From Halobacillus campisalis (GTDB taxonomy: Bacteria > Bacillota > Bacilli > Bacillales > Halobacillaceae), in assembly GCF_030345335.1 (NCBI RefSeq), contig NZ_JAPVRC010000003.1, positions 372,001 through 436,000 on the forward strand: a stretch of DNA of 64,000 nucleotides. Direction: 5' to 3'. Of the stretch, positions 8,258 through 17,039 are shown one piece after another (position 1 is the stretch's first letter; the number at the start of each line of letters is the position of its first letter). The translations under genes were made by a program, and so were the position numbers. The notes under the pieces were generated by a model. It was given only the letters and a program-made list of their open reading frames with translations. It did not search any database and had not been told where the DNA came from.

Positions 8258-8875
8258 ATGAATAGGAAGGACATGTTTTCAAAAGATGAGCAGCGGTTTC
8301 ATACGGATGATCCCCTTATGAGCGAACAATTGAGCGAATGTCTCAACCAATGGCTCCCTAACCAAAAAGATGTCATTGTCATTTGTATAGGTACAGATCG
8401 TTCAACAGGGGACGCGCTGGGTCCATTAGTCGGTTCGATGCTGCGCGACCAGCCCTTGAAAACCATCCACGTATACGGAACATTAGAAGAACCTGTCCAC
8501 GCTCTGAATTTACACGATACCATTAAAGCGATTAACCGACTGCACCCAAAGCCCCTGGTGTTAGCTATTGACGCTTGCCTTGGGAAAAAATCGTCGATAG
8601 GATCAGTCGTTCTCGGCCAAGGATCTTTAAGTCCCGGGGCAGCCTTAAAAAAGGACCTCCCGGATGTTGGGGATTATCATATTAGCGGAATGGTGAACGT
8701 GGGTGGTTTTATGGAATATGTCGTCCTGCAGAATACGAGACTCCATATCGTTATGAGCATGGCTGCCAAAATCGCAGCCGCCCTGCGCCTGACAGAAACA
8801 AAAAGGTTGAACGAGCGTGAAGCCCAGGAGCCCTATAGAAATTTCTTAGCCGCCACGAAAAAACAGCAACGATAA
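8258..8875 (+). CDS. yyaC: Spore protease YyaC (DUF1256)
   Basis: The 205-residue protein is related to the GPR germination-protease fold: VICIGTDRSTGDALGPLVGSML and LAIDACLGKKSSIGSVVLGQGSLSPG are the family blocks. In Bacillus subtilis yyaC lies next to spo0J, as here, which supports the call. The substrate and exact role are unknown. The ribosome-binding site is GGAGGAG before ATG at 8258. It is flanked by divergent ykvI-like and convergent DUF554 genes. Confidence 0.9.
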   Translation: MNRKDMFSKDEQRFHTDDPLMSEQLSECLNQWLPNQKDVIVICIGTDRSTGDALGPLVGSMLRDQPLKTIHVYGTLEEPVHALNLHDTIKAINRLHPKPLVLAIDACLGKKSSIGSVVLGQGSLSPGAALKKDLPDVGDYHISGMVNVGGFMEYVVLQNTRLHIVMSMAAKIAAALRLTETKRLNEREAQEPYRNFLAATKKQQR

Positions 8876-8892
8876 CATCGCTGCTGTTTCTT
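8861..8892. terminator. Bidirectional terminator yyaC / DUF554
   Basis: The arms AAACAGCA and TGCTGTTT with inner CGA/TCG pairing overlap the yyaC stop codon. It lies between convergent genes and is T-rich on both exits. Confidence 0.7.
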
Positions 8893-8909
8893 GTTTCCCT
8901 GAACCTTTC

Positions 8910-9614
8910 TTAAAACCATTGAGCAACATAAACGACCACCCCTACCATCAGTAATGCTGGAAGCAAGTTAGCGACACGGATTCGCGTAATCTTCAACAAG
9001 TTGAGCCCGAGAGCTACAATTAACAGACCGCCTGTAGCCGTCATTTCTACAATGAAAAAATCAAGCATGTCTTGAGGAACCCAGCGGTTAATTTGAGTCG
9101 CCAGTAAAGCGATCGAACCTTCATAAAGGACGACAGGAATAACAGAAAACAATACGCCGATGCCTAAGGTGGAAGTGAGGACCAGCGCCACAAACCCATC
9201 GATGACAGCTTTAGTAATCAGGATTTCATGATCGTTCCTCAATCCGCCGTCCAGTGCTCCAATGACAGACATTGCGCCTATAACAAACATGAGAGATGCT
9301 GTGATAAACCCTTGGGCAATGGTAGAATTTCGTTCCGGTTTAACAAACTTTCCTTCAATCCAGCGTCCTATGTATTCCAGTCTTTCTTCTAAATGCAGGA
9401 GCTCGCCAAGGATGGCGCCACTTAAAATACTGAGCAGCACAATGACGATATTATCTGTTTCTAAAGCCATTTGAATCCCTATCAGCAGCACGGCGAGGCC
9501 TACGCCGCTCATGACGGTTTCCTTGAACCTCTCGGGAATTCTTGTGAAAATCAGTCCAAGCAACGTACCAATTACGATACAGATGCCATTTACAATTGTA
9601 CCTAATAAAACCAT
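8910..9614 (-). CDS. DUF554 family membrane protein (YdfK/YqgA type)
   Basis: The product (234 residues) has about six or seven membrane segments and the family start MVLLGTIVNGICIVIGTLLGLIF, plus GAILGELLHLEERLE. Function is unknown; members are predicted transporters. The ATG at 9614 follows AGGAGAGG. It lies just downstream of parB, separated by a terminator, and is convergent with yyaC. Confidence 0.88.
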   Translation of the reverse strand: MVLLGTIVNGICIVIGTLLGLIFTRIPERFKETVMSGVGLAVLLIGIQMALETDNIVIVLLSILSGAILGELLHLEERLEYIGRWIEGKFVKPERNSTIAQGFITASLMFVIGAMSVIGALDGGLRNDHEILITKAVIDGFVALVLTSTLGIGVLFSVIPVVLYEGSIALLATQINRWVPQDMLDFFIVEMTATGGLLIVALGLNLLKITRIRVANLLPALLMVGVVVYVAQWF

Positions 9615-9642
9615 GACGACCTCTCCTATTCCTTCCACTCCA

Positions 9643-9676
9643 GTAAAAAGACCCGGTCAGCACCTGCCAGGTCTCT
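9643..9676 (-). terminator. Terminator after parB
   Basis: On the minus strand AGACCTGGCA and TGACCGGGTCT form a stem (with G-U pairs), followed by TTTTTAC. Confidence 0.65.
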
Positions 9677-9682
9677 TAGGTC

Positions 9683-10525
9683 TTATTTATGATCCATCCA
9701 GCCTAAAATCCGTTCAAGGTCTTCGTCATCGAAAAATTCGATTTCGATTTTCCCTTTTTTCTTTCCTTTATGAATGGTTACGTCTGTCCCGAGCCGTTCT
9801 TTAAGCGTCGCTTCCCTTTCTTTGAGGAAGATATCTTTTTCCGCGGCAGGTTTTTTCCTTTTCGGTTTCCGTTCATTATAATCCAATATCAGCTTTTCCA
9901 CTTGTCTTACATTTAATTGATCCCTTTCAATTATTTGCAGGACTGCAGGGAGCTGACCTTTATCCTTCAAACCTAAGATCGCCCGTCCATGACCCATCGA
10001 TAACGTTCCTTCATTGATCTTCCTCATCACTTCCGGTGAGAGATTGAGGAGTCTCACTAAGTTCGCAATATGGGATCTGCTTTTTCCGAGACGCTGAGAA
10101 AGCTCTTCCTGAGTGACTCCGAGTTCCTTGATGAGGTTCTGATAAGCTTGAGCTTCTTCTATAGGCGTGAGGTTTTCACGCTGAAGGTTTTCCAGCAAAG
10201 CGACCTCCATCATTTCATTATCCGACATCTGCCGGATAATGACCGGGATGTACTCCAATCCTGCCTGGGATGCCGCACGGAACCGTCGTTCTCCTGCTAC
10301 GATTTCATAGCCTTTAATGCTTTTACGAACAATCAACGGCTGCAGGACCCCATGCTCTTTGATCGACTGGGCCAGCTCTTCGATTGCGGACGCCGTAAAA
10401 TGTTTTCGAGGTTGATAAGGATTGGGCCTGCATTCCTGCACCTTCACTTCTTCAAGCTCTTCGGCATCTCTTGCATGAGAGTCGGTAAAAATTGAATCGA
10501 GCCCTTTACCTAACCCTTTCGCCAT
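9683..10525 (-). CDS. parB: Chromosome-partitioning protein ParB (Spo0J)
   Basis: The product (280 residues) begins MAKGLGKGLDSIFTD. It contains the ParB CTPase motifs (NPYQPRKHF, about 33-41; VAGERRFRAA, about 76-85) and a central helix-turn-helix (LSQRLGKSRSHIANLVRLL). The C-terminal dimerisation segment ends ILGWMD. It loads on parS, slides as a CTP clamp, and recruits condensin; in Bacillus it also controls Soj. Its start overlaps the end of parA by 20 bases, so the two are translated together. Confidence 0.97.
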   Translation of the reverse strand: MAKGLGKGLDSIFTDSHARDAEELEEVKVQECRPNPYQPRKHFTASAIEELAQSIKEHGVLQPLIVRKSIKGYEIVAGERRFRAASQAGLEYIPVIIRQMSDNEMMEVALLENLQRENLTPIEEAQAYQNLIKELGVTQEELSQRLGKSRSHIANLVRLLNLSPEVMRKINEGTLSMGHGRAILGLKDKGQLPAVLQIIERDQLNVRQVEKLILDYNERKPKRKKPAAEKDIFLKEREATLKERLGTDVTIHKGKKKGKIEIEFFDDEDLERILGWMDHK

Positions 10526-11279
10526 TTGTCACCACTTCCTTCGCTAGATCTAAATAAACTTCTGCACCTCGTGACTTCGCATCATATAAAATAATCGGCT
10601 TCCCATGACTAGGTGCTTCGCTTAAACGGACATTACGAGGAATGATAGATTGATAGACCCTCTCCTGAAAATACTTTTTCACCTCTTCGATGACTTGCAT
10701 CCCTAAGTTCGTCCGGGCGTCCAGCATCGTCAGTAACACCCCTTCAATCATCAGTTCCTTATTCAAATGCTTTTGCACAATCCGAATCGTATTCAACAAT
10801 TGACTCAAACCTTCTAAAGCATAGTACTCACATTGAACAGGGATCAAAACAGAATCTGAGGCCGTCAATGAGTTGATGGTCAATAACCCAAGAGAAGGCG
10901 GGCAGTCGATGATCACATAATCATAGCTGTCCTTCACTTCATCAATTGCCTTCTTAAGCCGGACTTCCCTTGAAATTGTAGGAACAAGCTCTATTTCGGC
11001 TCCGGCCAATTGGATGGTTGCCGGGATGGCATCTAAGTTCTCTACCAATGTGGACGTGCGCACATCCTCAGCACTTACACTATCTATTAATACATCATAA
11101 ATGCATTGGTTGATGGAACCTTTCTCTACACCTACTCCACTCGTCGCATTACCTTGCGGGTCAATGTCCACGAGCAGTACTTTATGATTCAAGTAAGCTA
11201 GGCATGCACTTAAATTCACAGCGGTTGTGGTTTTCCCTACACCCCCTTTTTGGTTGGCAATGGAAATCACTTTACCCAT
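10506..11279 (-). CDS. parA: Chromosome-partitioning ATPase ParA (Soj)
   Basis: The product (257 residues) starts MGKVISIANQKGGVGKTTTAVNLSA, with the deviant Walker A at residues 11-18, then DIDPQGNATSG and YVIIDCPPSLGLLT. It is the ParA/Soj ATPase that binds DNA when ATP-bound and, in Bacillus, regulates DnaA at the origin. I chose the ATG at 11279 (GCAGGTG upstream) rather than an earlier in-frame start that runs into the noc terminator. It forms an operon with parB. Confidence 0.97.
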   Translation of the reverse strand: MGKVISIANQKGGVGKTTTAVNLSACLAYLNHKVLLVDIDPQGNATSGVGVEKGSINQCIYDVLIDSVSAEDVRTSTLVENLDAIPATIQLAGAEIELVPTISREVRLKKAIDEVKDSYDYVIIDCPPSLGLLTINSLTASDSVLIPVQCEYYALEGLSQLLNTIRIVQKHLNKELMIEGVLLTMLDARTNLGMQVIEEVKKYFQERVYQSIIPRNVRLSEAPSHGKPIILYDAKSRGAEVYLDLAKEVVTNGERVR

Positions 11280-11311
11280 GCTGTCACCTGCCTTTTTAAC
11301 ATCCTGTATTT

Positions 11312-11349
11312 TTAAAAACACCCATCTCATGTCGTCTTAAGATGGGTGA
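11312..11349 (-). terminator. Terminator between noc and parA
   Basis: On the minus strand CACCCATCT pairs with AGATGGGTG and TTTTT follows. It separates noc from parA-parB transcription. Confidence 0.75.
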
Positions 11350-11360
11350 ACGAGTTGAAG

Positions 11361-12236
11361 CTATTGTTTTTTCTTCGGTATTCTGATCGTGAATTGATAA
11401 TAATCTTCATGATCTTCTTCATTCGTTTCTAAATCGACACCCGTATCGGTCACCATATCAAGAGATTGACGAATCGTGTTCATGGCGATTCTCATATCTT
11501 TGTTTACGCCTTTTAATGTCGCCTTTTTCTTCTTAGGTGTCGAATCGTTCATTTTATTGATTCGTTCTTCCGTCTGCTTCACATTGAGCTGTTTATCAAT
11601 GATTTCGTGAAGCAGCTTCTCCTGGCGCTCTGCATCTCGAAGAGCAATCAGAGCTCTTGCGTGGCGTTCGGTAATTTCTTTGTTCATCACGGCCTGCTGG
11701 ACTGATTGAGGAAGTTTGAGCAGCCGTAATTTATTAGCCACGGTCGATTGACTCTTCCCTAAACGCTGAGCCAGCGCCTCCTGCGTCAATTCGTGAATCT
11801 CAAGCAATCTAGCATAAGCTGTCGCTTCTTCAATCACCGTCAATTCTTCACGCTGAAGATTTTCGATAAGAGCGACAGATGCAGTCTGGGCATCGTCCAT
11901 ATCGCGGATGATCGCAGAAATGTACTCCCATCCGAGCGTCTGGACGGCACGCCATCTGCGTTCCCCTGCGATTATTTCAAATTGCTCTTCATTTAATCTA
12001 CGTAAGACAATCGGTTGAATCATCCCATGTGTGTGTAGCGTCTGGGCAAGTTCACTGATTTTTTCATCGTTAAATATAGATCTTGGCTGATATCGGTTCG
12101 GCTGAATGCTATCAACAGGAACCTGGATAACCTCATCGGACGTATATTCTTCTTCGATCTCCTTTTCAGGATGATCATTATTTTCAGGATCCGACTTGTC
12201 CCCCAGACCGAACAAACGGCTAAAAGGATGTAACAC
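11361..12236 (-). CDS. noc: Nucleoid occlusion protein Noc
   Basis: The product (291 residues) is a ParB paralogue with the N-terminal membrane-binding helix typical of Noc ([13 protein letters not shown]), the CTPase motifs NRYQPRSIF and AGERRWRAV, and the helix-turn-helix [19 protein letters not shown]. Noc binds NBS sites and, when CTP-loaded, ties DNA to the membrane and blocks division over the nucleoid. I chose the GTG at 12236 because AAAGGTGG lies nine bases upstream and the protein then begins like known Noc. A perfect parS lies 46 bases further upstream. In Bacillus subtilis noc follows rsmG; here rsmG is 20 kb away. Confidence 0.93.
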   Translation of the reverse strand: MLHPFSRLFGLGDKSDPENNDHPEKEIEEEYTSDEVIQVPVDSIQPNRYQPRSIFNDEKISELAQTLHTHGMIQPIVLRRLNEEQFEIIAGERRWRAVQTLGWEYISAIIRDMDDAQTASVALIENLQREELTVIEEATAYARLLEIHELTQEALAQRLGKSQSTVANKLRLLKLPQSVQQAVMNKEITERHARALIALRDAERQEKLLHEIIDKQLNVKQTEERINKMNDSTPKKKKATLKGVNKDMRIAMNTIRQSLDMVTDTGVDLETNEEDHEDYYQFTIRIPKKKQ

Positions 12237-12282
12237 GATCACACACCACCTTTTTACGATCAATCAAGCACACGAATTATTT

Positions 12283-12298
12283 TGTTCCACGTGAAACA
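12283..12298. promoter_or_regulatory. parS site
   Basis: TGTTCCACGTGAAACA is an exact match to the 16-base ParB/Spo0J-binding parS consensus. It lies in the noc promoter region rather than inside spo0J. I found no second copy by eye in this window. Confidence 0.95.
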
Positions 12299-12316
12299 TA
12301 ATCTTTATATCCAATA

Positions 12317-12348
12317 GAAAAAAACGCCGCAGGCTATCATGCTGCTGC
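12317..12348 (-). terminator. Terminator upstream of noc
   Basis: On the minus strand ACGC-GCAG pairs with CTGC-GGCGT and a run of seven T follows. It would stop transcription arriving from the small gene at 12724-12984 before noc. Confidence 0.6.
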
Positions 12349-12537
12349 GCGTACGTATGCCTTTTAACTCTAAATCTATTTTATCATATTTTGACTATCA
12401 AAAGTATTAAGTGAACCGAATATTTGAAAGATCGCTCCTTCAACAGCTGATTTATGCAGGAAATTCATAGCTCATTATGCATGTAGGAAATATTATGACA
12501 TGTTTCGACTTTACGTCTAAACTCCCTGACCTGAAAG

Positions 12538-12656
12538 GATGGTTTCATTATTTCCACTTGGAGAAATGGGGTATTGGAAATGACTCGCTTTCCGCAGGGA
12601 AGACGGCAAGCCATTTCAAAGACCCCATTGCCACGAAGGGAGGAATGAAATCATCT
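12538..12656 (+). repeat. Palindromic intergenic repeat, short copy G
   Basis: The ends GATGGTTTCATT and AATGAAATCATC are inverted repeats, with an inner pair ATGGGGT and ACCCCAT. The block GGAAATGACTCGCTTTCCG is shared with copies A-E, but the middle of the element (the GGTGAGC...CTCACC section) is missing. It looks like an internally deleted family member of about 119 bases. Confidence 0.65.
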
Positions 12657-12723
12657 TCAGCTCTCCATCCTTCCCTCCGTTCATAACATTCTTAAACAGA
12701 TCGGAGACAAATTTCTTTCTAAT

Positions 12724-12984
12724 CTATAAAGAATCTACATATTCTTTGGCTTCTAATAAGGAATAGCCGAATTCCTGGCGGGCGCGTTTTACGGCCTGGA
12801 CATCTTTTCCTTCACGGACTAATCTTCGAAGCTCTTCGTTTATGGGGGGTTCTGGGAGGTCTACTTGCTCGCTTAACTGTCTCACCGTTTGGTCCAGCCG
12901 CTTCACTTTTTTCTCTAACTCCTGTGTTTTTGCAATAAAGAATATAGCGATCAAAGCTAATAGGCTGATGGCTACTATATTCAT
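12724..12984 (-). CDS. Small membrane protein with L7/L12-like C-terminus
   Basis: The product (86 residues) has one N-terminal membrane helix (residues 2-18), a short coiled coil (ELEKKVKRLDQTVRQLSEQV), and a C-terminal stretch DVQAVKRARQEFGYSLLEAKEYVDSL. That stretch resembles the helix-turn of ribosomal protein L7/L12 C-terminal domains (I-K-x-x-R-x-x-x-G-L-x-L-x-E-A-K-x-x-V). It is therefore an L7/L12-like domain anchored to the membrane, not a ribosomal protein. Function is unknown. RBS: GGAGGAAACGT before ATG. Confidence 0.75.
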   Translation of the reverse strand: MNIVAISLLALIAIFFIAKTQELEKKVKRLDQTVRQLSEQVDLPEPPINEELRRLVREGKDVQAVKRARQEFGYSLLEAKEYVDSL

Positions 12985-13040
12985 ACGTTTCCTCCTCCAC
13001 TTATTTCAGATGATCCAATGGCTTTTGATAGCAAATTGGT

Positions 13041-13517
13041 CTAATGCTTGTTTTCAGTCGTATCCAGCAGGTCGACTTCCACATAATCTGCGCTGTCCCA
13101 CTTCGTATACTTCTCTAAGTGCCATTTATTTAATAAGCGGGGATAGTCATGCTTTTCCATCCACTGCTGTAAAAATTCGTAGGCGGGGACGATTTGCTCG
13201 TTGTTACCTGCGATAGGTAAAGATGCATAGGTCTGAGCAGGAATTGTAAGGGAAACCATTCCTTCAGGGATTTTCTCCAACGTGTGAACAGGAAATCCTA
13301 CCCAATATCCCTCTTCCTCCGCGGTCTCTTCATCAACTACAAAAGCCCCGAATTGCTCAAGAGGGGAAACCAAATGTCCAATTTCATTTTTCCGACGGTC
13401 AAGTTCAGCAGAGGCCTTCGGTATTTCGTGTATGTAATGGGAGCCTTTGCATTGGACTCTGAACCCGACGATTGTCATTTCGGCTAATTGTTTAATTCCA
13501 GGTTTTTCATATTTCAT
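13041..13517 (-). CDS. GyrI-like / AraC effector-binding domain protein
   Basis: This 158-residue stand-alone domain protein resembles the GyrI-like small-molecule-binding fold (MTIVGFRVQCKGSHYIHEIPKASAELDRRKNEI... GFPVHTLEKIPEGMVSLTIPAQTYASLPIAG). Such proteins bind or hydrolyse small ligands, or serve as effector domains without a DNA-binding part. The ATG at 13517 overlaps the stop codon of the upstream VOC gene by one base (TGATG), so the two are probably co-translated. Ligand unknown. Confidence 0.75.
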   Translation of the reverse strand: MKYEKPGIKQLAEMTIVGFRVQCKGSHYIHEIPKASAELDRRKNEIGHLVSPLEQFGAFVVDEETAEEEGYWVGFPVHTLEKIPEGMVSLTIPAQTYASLPIAGNNEQIVPAYEFLQQWMEKHDYPRLLNKWHLEKYTKWDSADYVEVDLLDTTENKH

Positions 13518-13867
13518 CAGCACTCACACACCATAAGCAGATTGCCGTCTGGGTCTCTAAAGGTAAACCAATGATCATTTTCAATCTTAGAAACGATATC
13601 GACGTCTTTTTGCTGCATATACTCATAAGCTGCCTTAATATCAGTCGTATTAAAGTGAAAAGCAGGAATTTTATAAATGGCTTCTTCTTTAAAAATTTTG
13701 CTGTCTAACACAATCCCTGTTCCTTGCATCGGTAGAATATAAAGGTGGCCCGCTGTAATTTCTTCATCATTTGGAACGCCAAGCAAATCACAATACCAAT
13801 CCCGGGCCTGCTCAATGTTTTTAACCGGGATGAATGTCGTGCCGATCTGATTCAAAATGGGTTGCAT
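13517..13867 (-). CDS. VOC (glyoxalase/bleomycin-resistance) family protein
   Basis: The product (116 residues) has the betaalphabetabetabeta VOC repeat: TFIPVKNIEQARDWYCDLLGV near the start and FTFRDPDGNLLMVCEC at the end, where the final Glu is usually a metal ligand. The family includes glyoxalases, dioxygenases and drug-binding proteins; substrate cannot be told. It is coupled by stop-start overlap to the GyrI-like gene, which suggests a shared role with a small hydrophobic ligand. Confidence 0.82.
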   Translation of the reverse strand: MQPILNQIGTTFIPVKNIEQARDWYCDLLGVPNDEEITAGHLYILPMQGTGIVLDSKIFKEEAIYKIPAFHFNTTDIKAAYEYMQQKDVDIVSKIENDHWFTFRDPDGNLLMVCEC

Positions 13868-13881
13868 CGTGTCATCTCCCT

Positions 13882-14067
13882 TTACTTTTCATCCGACTGC
13901 CCTTGCTTTAGGACCTTCACTCGTTCGCTCAGGCGATTCACTTCTTCCGAGAGGTCCTTCTCTCGTTTTTTCCGGTCAGATACTCGCTGTTTAATAATGA
14001 AAAAGCCGGAGAGGAGAAGGATGATCCAAAAGAGGACGTAGATTACTATTATGATTACAAAGTCCAA
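13882..14067 (-). CDS. Small membrane protein with coiled-coil tail
   Basis: The product (61 residues) has one membrane helix (about 3-25, VIIIVIYVLFWIILLLSGFF) followed by a charged coiled coil (DRKKREKDLSEEVNRLSERVKVL). No family was recognised. A TTG start at 14067 is supported by GAGGAGG five bases upstream. It lies 14 bases before the VOC gene on the same strand and may be part of that unit. Confidence 0.65.
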   Translation of the reverse strand: MDFVIIIVIYVLFWIILLLSGFFIIKQRVSDRKKREKDLSEEVNRLSERVKVLKQGQSDEK

Positions 14068-14099
14068 GAAATCCTCCTCTCCTTAAAAAATGGAAGGTT

Positions 14100-14537
14100 T
14101 TATAGCTTTTTACTCATGACCGTACGGTTATCGGAAAAGCCCAGCTTTTCATATAATTCTTTCGCATAATTGCCCGCATAGACGACGAGCCTGACAGAAT
14201 TCATTCCTTGAAGCTTCAGTTCGGTCATCGCATTCTCCATGAGCGACTTTGCGATACCCCGGCCACGGTACTCCTGCATGACGAACAAATCATAAATAAA
14301 ACCGATATCTTCTCCGGTGAAACTGTCTTTTTGCTGGCCATATAGAACCCAGCCGATAATGGTCTCTCCATCTTTTGCGATCTGGATTTGACCATCTTCA
14401 TCTAGCACGTCCTGCATCATTTTCGAAGCCTGGTCTCTCCCTATCTGATAGAACCCGCGGGAGCCTTCTTGTAAAGATTCCCCGATATGAGGAAGAACTC
14501 CTTTAATTTCTTGCAAAGTTGCGTGTGTTATATTCAT
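14100..14537 (-). CDS. GNAT family N-acetyltransferase
   Basis: The product (145 residues) has the acetyl-CoA motif VMQEYRGRGIAKSLMENAM (Q/RxxGxG/A) and a C-terminal YEKLGFSDN block typical of GNAT enzymes. Acceptor unknown. The ATG at 14537 has AAGGAG at good distance; an upstream ATG in the same frame lacks one. The gene lies on the same strand as, and downstream of, the MFS exporter. Confidence 0.88.
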   Translation of the reverse strand: MNITHATLQEIKGVLPHIGESLQEGSRGFYQIGRDQASKMMQDVLDEDGQIQIAKDGETIIGWVLYGQQKDSFTGEDIGFIYDLFVMQEYRGRGIAKSLMENAMTELKLQGMNSVRLVVYAGNYAKELYEKLGFSDNRTVMSKKL

Positions 14538-14631
14538 AGACGATTTTCTCCTTGTAAAAGTTTCTCTGCTGTTATCTACTCCCCATTGTAGACATTTCTC
14601 CGCTTTTTTTAAAAGGAATATCAAACAATCC

Positions 14632-15870
14632 TCACATTTTCCTCACAAAAACACGGGACAACGAGGGGTGTAAATAAAAGACGGAGGCCGCTGTCGCAAC
14701 GATTCCGCCGAGCAGGATCGTATAAGTCGTGCTGAACCACTCGGCAATTAATCCAGCAAGCAGAGCGGCAGCCGGCATAGACACCCAGCTGATCAAACGG
14801 CTCGTCGCCTGGACTCTCCCTAATAATCTTTGAGGTGTCAGCTTCTGCCGGACCGTTACGATACAAGGGCTTTGAACGGAAGCGGCAAACGTTCCCGCCG
14901 CATTCATCATCATCAATCCTGAAAAAGAGGAAGTCATGCTGAATCCGATAATTGATAATCCACCGAATGACGAAGCCGTGAATAATATCCGCTGGTAGCT
15001 CCACCTTTTTCGTAAAGCCGGGGTGATCAGTGCGCCGATTATAGCAGCTCCCCCTCCGACAGAAAGCAGGACGCCAATTTCTGATGCCGTCAGTTCGACC
15101 GTCCCCTTTAAATGAAAAACCATCATCGTCAGAAAAAGAGTCGTCCCAAATATCGACACCATCATAGCCAAATTCGTATATAGAATTGGTTTTATCTGAT
15201 AGACATAGACGAAGCCCTCTTTCACATCCTGCCATAATCTCTGTTTGCTTTCTCTTATGTTTGTATGTATTAATGGTAACGTTTTCACTGCTATCCACGC
15301 CAGGAAAAAACTTAAACTGTTGATCAATAATGCGTAACCAGGATGATACAAGCTTACGATCAGCCCGCCAGCCGCCGGTCCTAGCATAACGGCGGTCTGG
15401 AAAAGTCCAGTATTTATGGAATTTGCTCTTTCTAAATCGATTTCCCGGACTAAGGATGGAATCGAAGCGAACTGCGACGTATTATACAGCTGGGTAAAAA
15501 ACCCCATCACTAATGCCGAGCCGAACAATTGCCAGAGCATCAATTGGTCGATGATAAACAGTCCTCCGACCAGCCCCGCGGTAACTCCTCGCACAGCATC
15601 ACAATAAAGAAGGATCCGCTTACGGTCCAATCGGTCTACGGCTGCCCCAAGGAGAGGCTGCAAAAGAATCGGAAGTCGCTCTAAAAAAGCGATAACCCCC
15701 ATGGCCAGGGGAGATCCGGTTAATGCAAAAACGATGAGAGGTAAAGCAAGTAAATAAATCTGGTCTCCAAAAAAGGAAATCACATTTCCTCCAATAAAAC
15801 GGAAAGCAGGGTAATTCTTTTTCCATTCCGATGGGCGCTGAACATCCTGGTGCCGGGCGTTTGTTATCAT
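14632..15870 (-). CDS. MFS transporter (MFS_3 / EntS-like exporter)
   Basis: The product (412 residues) has 12 predicted membrane segments. It carries the MFS loop motif GAAVDRLDRKRILLYCDAVRG between segments 2 and 3, and FTQLYNTSQFASIPSLVREIDLERANSINTGLFQ, typical of the MFS_3 subgroup with EntS and macrolide exporters. It overlaps the upstream ArsR-type regulator by four bases (ATGA), so the regulator and exporter form one operon. Substrate unknown; a drug or metabolite that the regulator may sense. Confidence 0.88.
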   Translation of the reverse strand: MITNARHQDVQRPSEWKKNYPAFRFIGGNVISFFGDQIYLLALPLIVFALTGSPLAMGVIAFLERLPILLQPLLGAAVDRLDRKRILLYCDAVRGVTAGLVGGLFIIDQLMLWQLFGSALVMGFFTQLYNTSQFASIPSLVREIDLERANSINTGLFQTAVMLGPAAGGLIVSLYHPGYALLINSLSFFLAWIAVKTLPLIHTNIRESKQRLWQDVKEGFVYVYQIKPILYTNLAMMVSIFGTTLFLTMMVFHLKGTVELTASEIGVLLSVGGGAAIIGALITPALRKRWSYQRILFTASSFGGLSIIGFSMTSSFSGLMMMNAAGTFAASVQSPCIVTVRQKLTPQRLLGRVQATSRLISWVSMPAAALLAGLIAEWFSTTYTILLGGIVATAASVFYLHPSLSRVFVRKM

Positions 15871-16895
15871 TTCCGGCCTAAGAACTGTTCAAGTTCTGCC
15901 CCCATCATATCGATCGTCTGCTTTTTCAGTCGATACGTGGAATGGCTCGACTCTACAATCCTCGCTGCCTTCAGCATTTTCAGGTGGTGATGGATCGTCG
16001 ATTTCCCCATTTCCAGAAGGCCGGTAAGCTCTTGAAGCGTCCTCTCCTGCTCAAATAAGTATTTGATGATCTTCAATCTTACTTCATCACCCAGTGCCTT
16101 GTATTTCTGTACGACAAATTGATCCGGGGTATAAGGGTCATTTGAATGTAAGCTGTCGTTTGAGACGGGATAATAAAATACTTTCGTTCCCTCTAAGTCA
16201 GCTTCTACGTTCCACGGTCTGTACGTCATGTGAGGAATTAACAAAACTCGATAGACACTAGGTTCCGCCGGGTACTGGATACCGCCTGTCGCCCATTCGA
16301 TAAAAGCTTCCGGCTCCATATTAGCGAGCATTTTTTCTTTTGCACGATGATCCCGTTCTAAAACAGCGGTCTGTTCCTCAGGCTGAATGACCGCTTCATA
16401 CCATTCGTTCATGACCGTCTGTAGATGGGTTTTAAGCTTTATCGGGTCAGTACTTGAAATAAAGCTGATATATTCAGCGAAAAAGGGATGATCCTCTACC
16501 TCTTTTTTTAAATAATGGATGGACTGATCCTGTCCTTTAGAGGCTTCCGCACGCTTCTCTTGAAATGATTCTCCTAAGTAAGGAAGACAGATGAATTTAA
16601 GCTGTTCCTCTGGTAAATGGTCAATAAAATCTGTGAATTGCTGAAGGGTTTGGAAGGATTCCTGGTGTAAGAGCTGAAGAAGGGATTTCCACGTATTATT
16701 TTTTTCTACCGTGGCGAGCTCCTGCCTTAATGCCGGGCTGAAACTGCCTGTCGGCCAGTCCTTTTTCTCAAGGGTGTCAAGCAGGGGCTTATTCGTTATG
16801 GCAGCGATGCCAAGCGCACATTCGAATAGGATAGAATGCTCGATCGTGACATGATACGTTTCTCGTCTCTTATAATTTGACTGAATAACGTTCAT
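15867..16895 (-). CDS. ArsR-type regulator with DUF5937-like N-terminal domain
   Basis: The product (342 residues) has a long N-terminal region of the DUF5937 type and a C-terminal winged helix (about 255-325: YKALGDEVRLKIIKYLFEQERTLQELTGLLEMGKSTIHHHLKML). The architecture occurs in Bacillales next to MFS exporters. The ATG at 16895 follows GGAGGAG. It is translationally coupled to the exporter, so it most likely controls its own operon; the ligand is unknown. Confidence 0.85.
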   Translation of the reverse strand: MNVIQSNYKRRETYHVTIEHSILFECALGIAAITNKPLLDTLEKKDWPTGSFSPALRQELATVEKNNTWKSLLQLLHQESFQTLQQFTDFIDHLPEEQLKFICLPYLGESFQEKRAEASKGQDQSIHYLKKEVEDHPFFAEYISFISSTDPIKLKTHLQTVMNEWYEAVIQPEEQTAVLERDHRAKEKMLANMEPEAFIEWATGGIQYPAEPSVYRVLLIPHMTYRPWNVEADLEGTKVFYYPVSNDSLHSNDPYTPDQFVVQKYKALGDEVRLKIIKYLFEQERTLQELTGLLEMGKSTIHHHLKMLKAARIVESSHSTYRLKKQTIDMMGAELEQFLGRK

Positions 16896-17039
16896 AGTAC
16901 CACTCCTCCACATGTATTTCTTTATATTCTATAATATTAGAATGTAAAATTCAATTTTATTAGAACAAATTAAACGATACATATTTTCTACGACTAGTGG
17001 AACAATGAGAGCACTAATCAAAAGAAGAGGCGGGAGCAT

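Larger units (their letters stand above)
12237..12723. other. Intergenic region upstream of noc
   Basis: About 490 bases with no credible gene. It holds parS, the minus-strand terminator at 12317-12348, and a short derivative of the palindromic repeat family (12538-12656). Confidence 0.75.

Noticed and set aside
12477-12686. 69-codon frame upstream of noc
   Set aside because: It covers repeat copy G and lacks a ribosome-binding site.
16896-17039. Sigma-G promoter for splAB
   Set aside because: Expected from Bacillus subtilis, but no pair of -35/-10 boxes with right spacing was convincing by eye.
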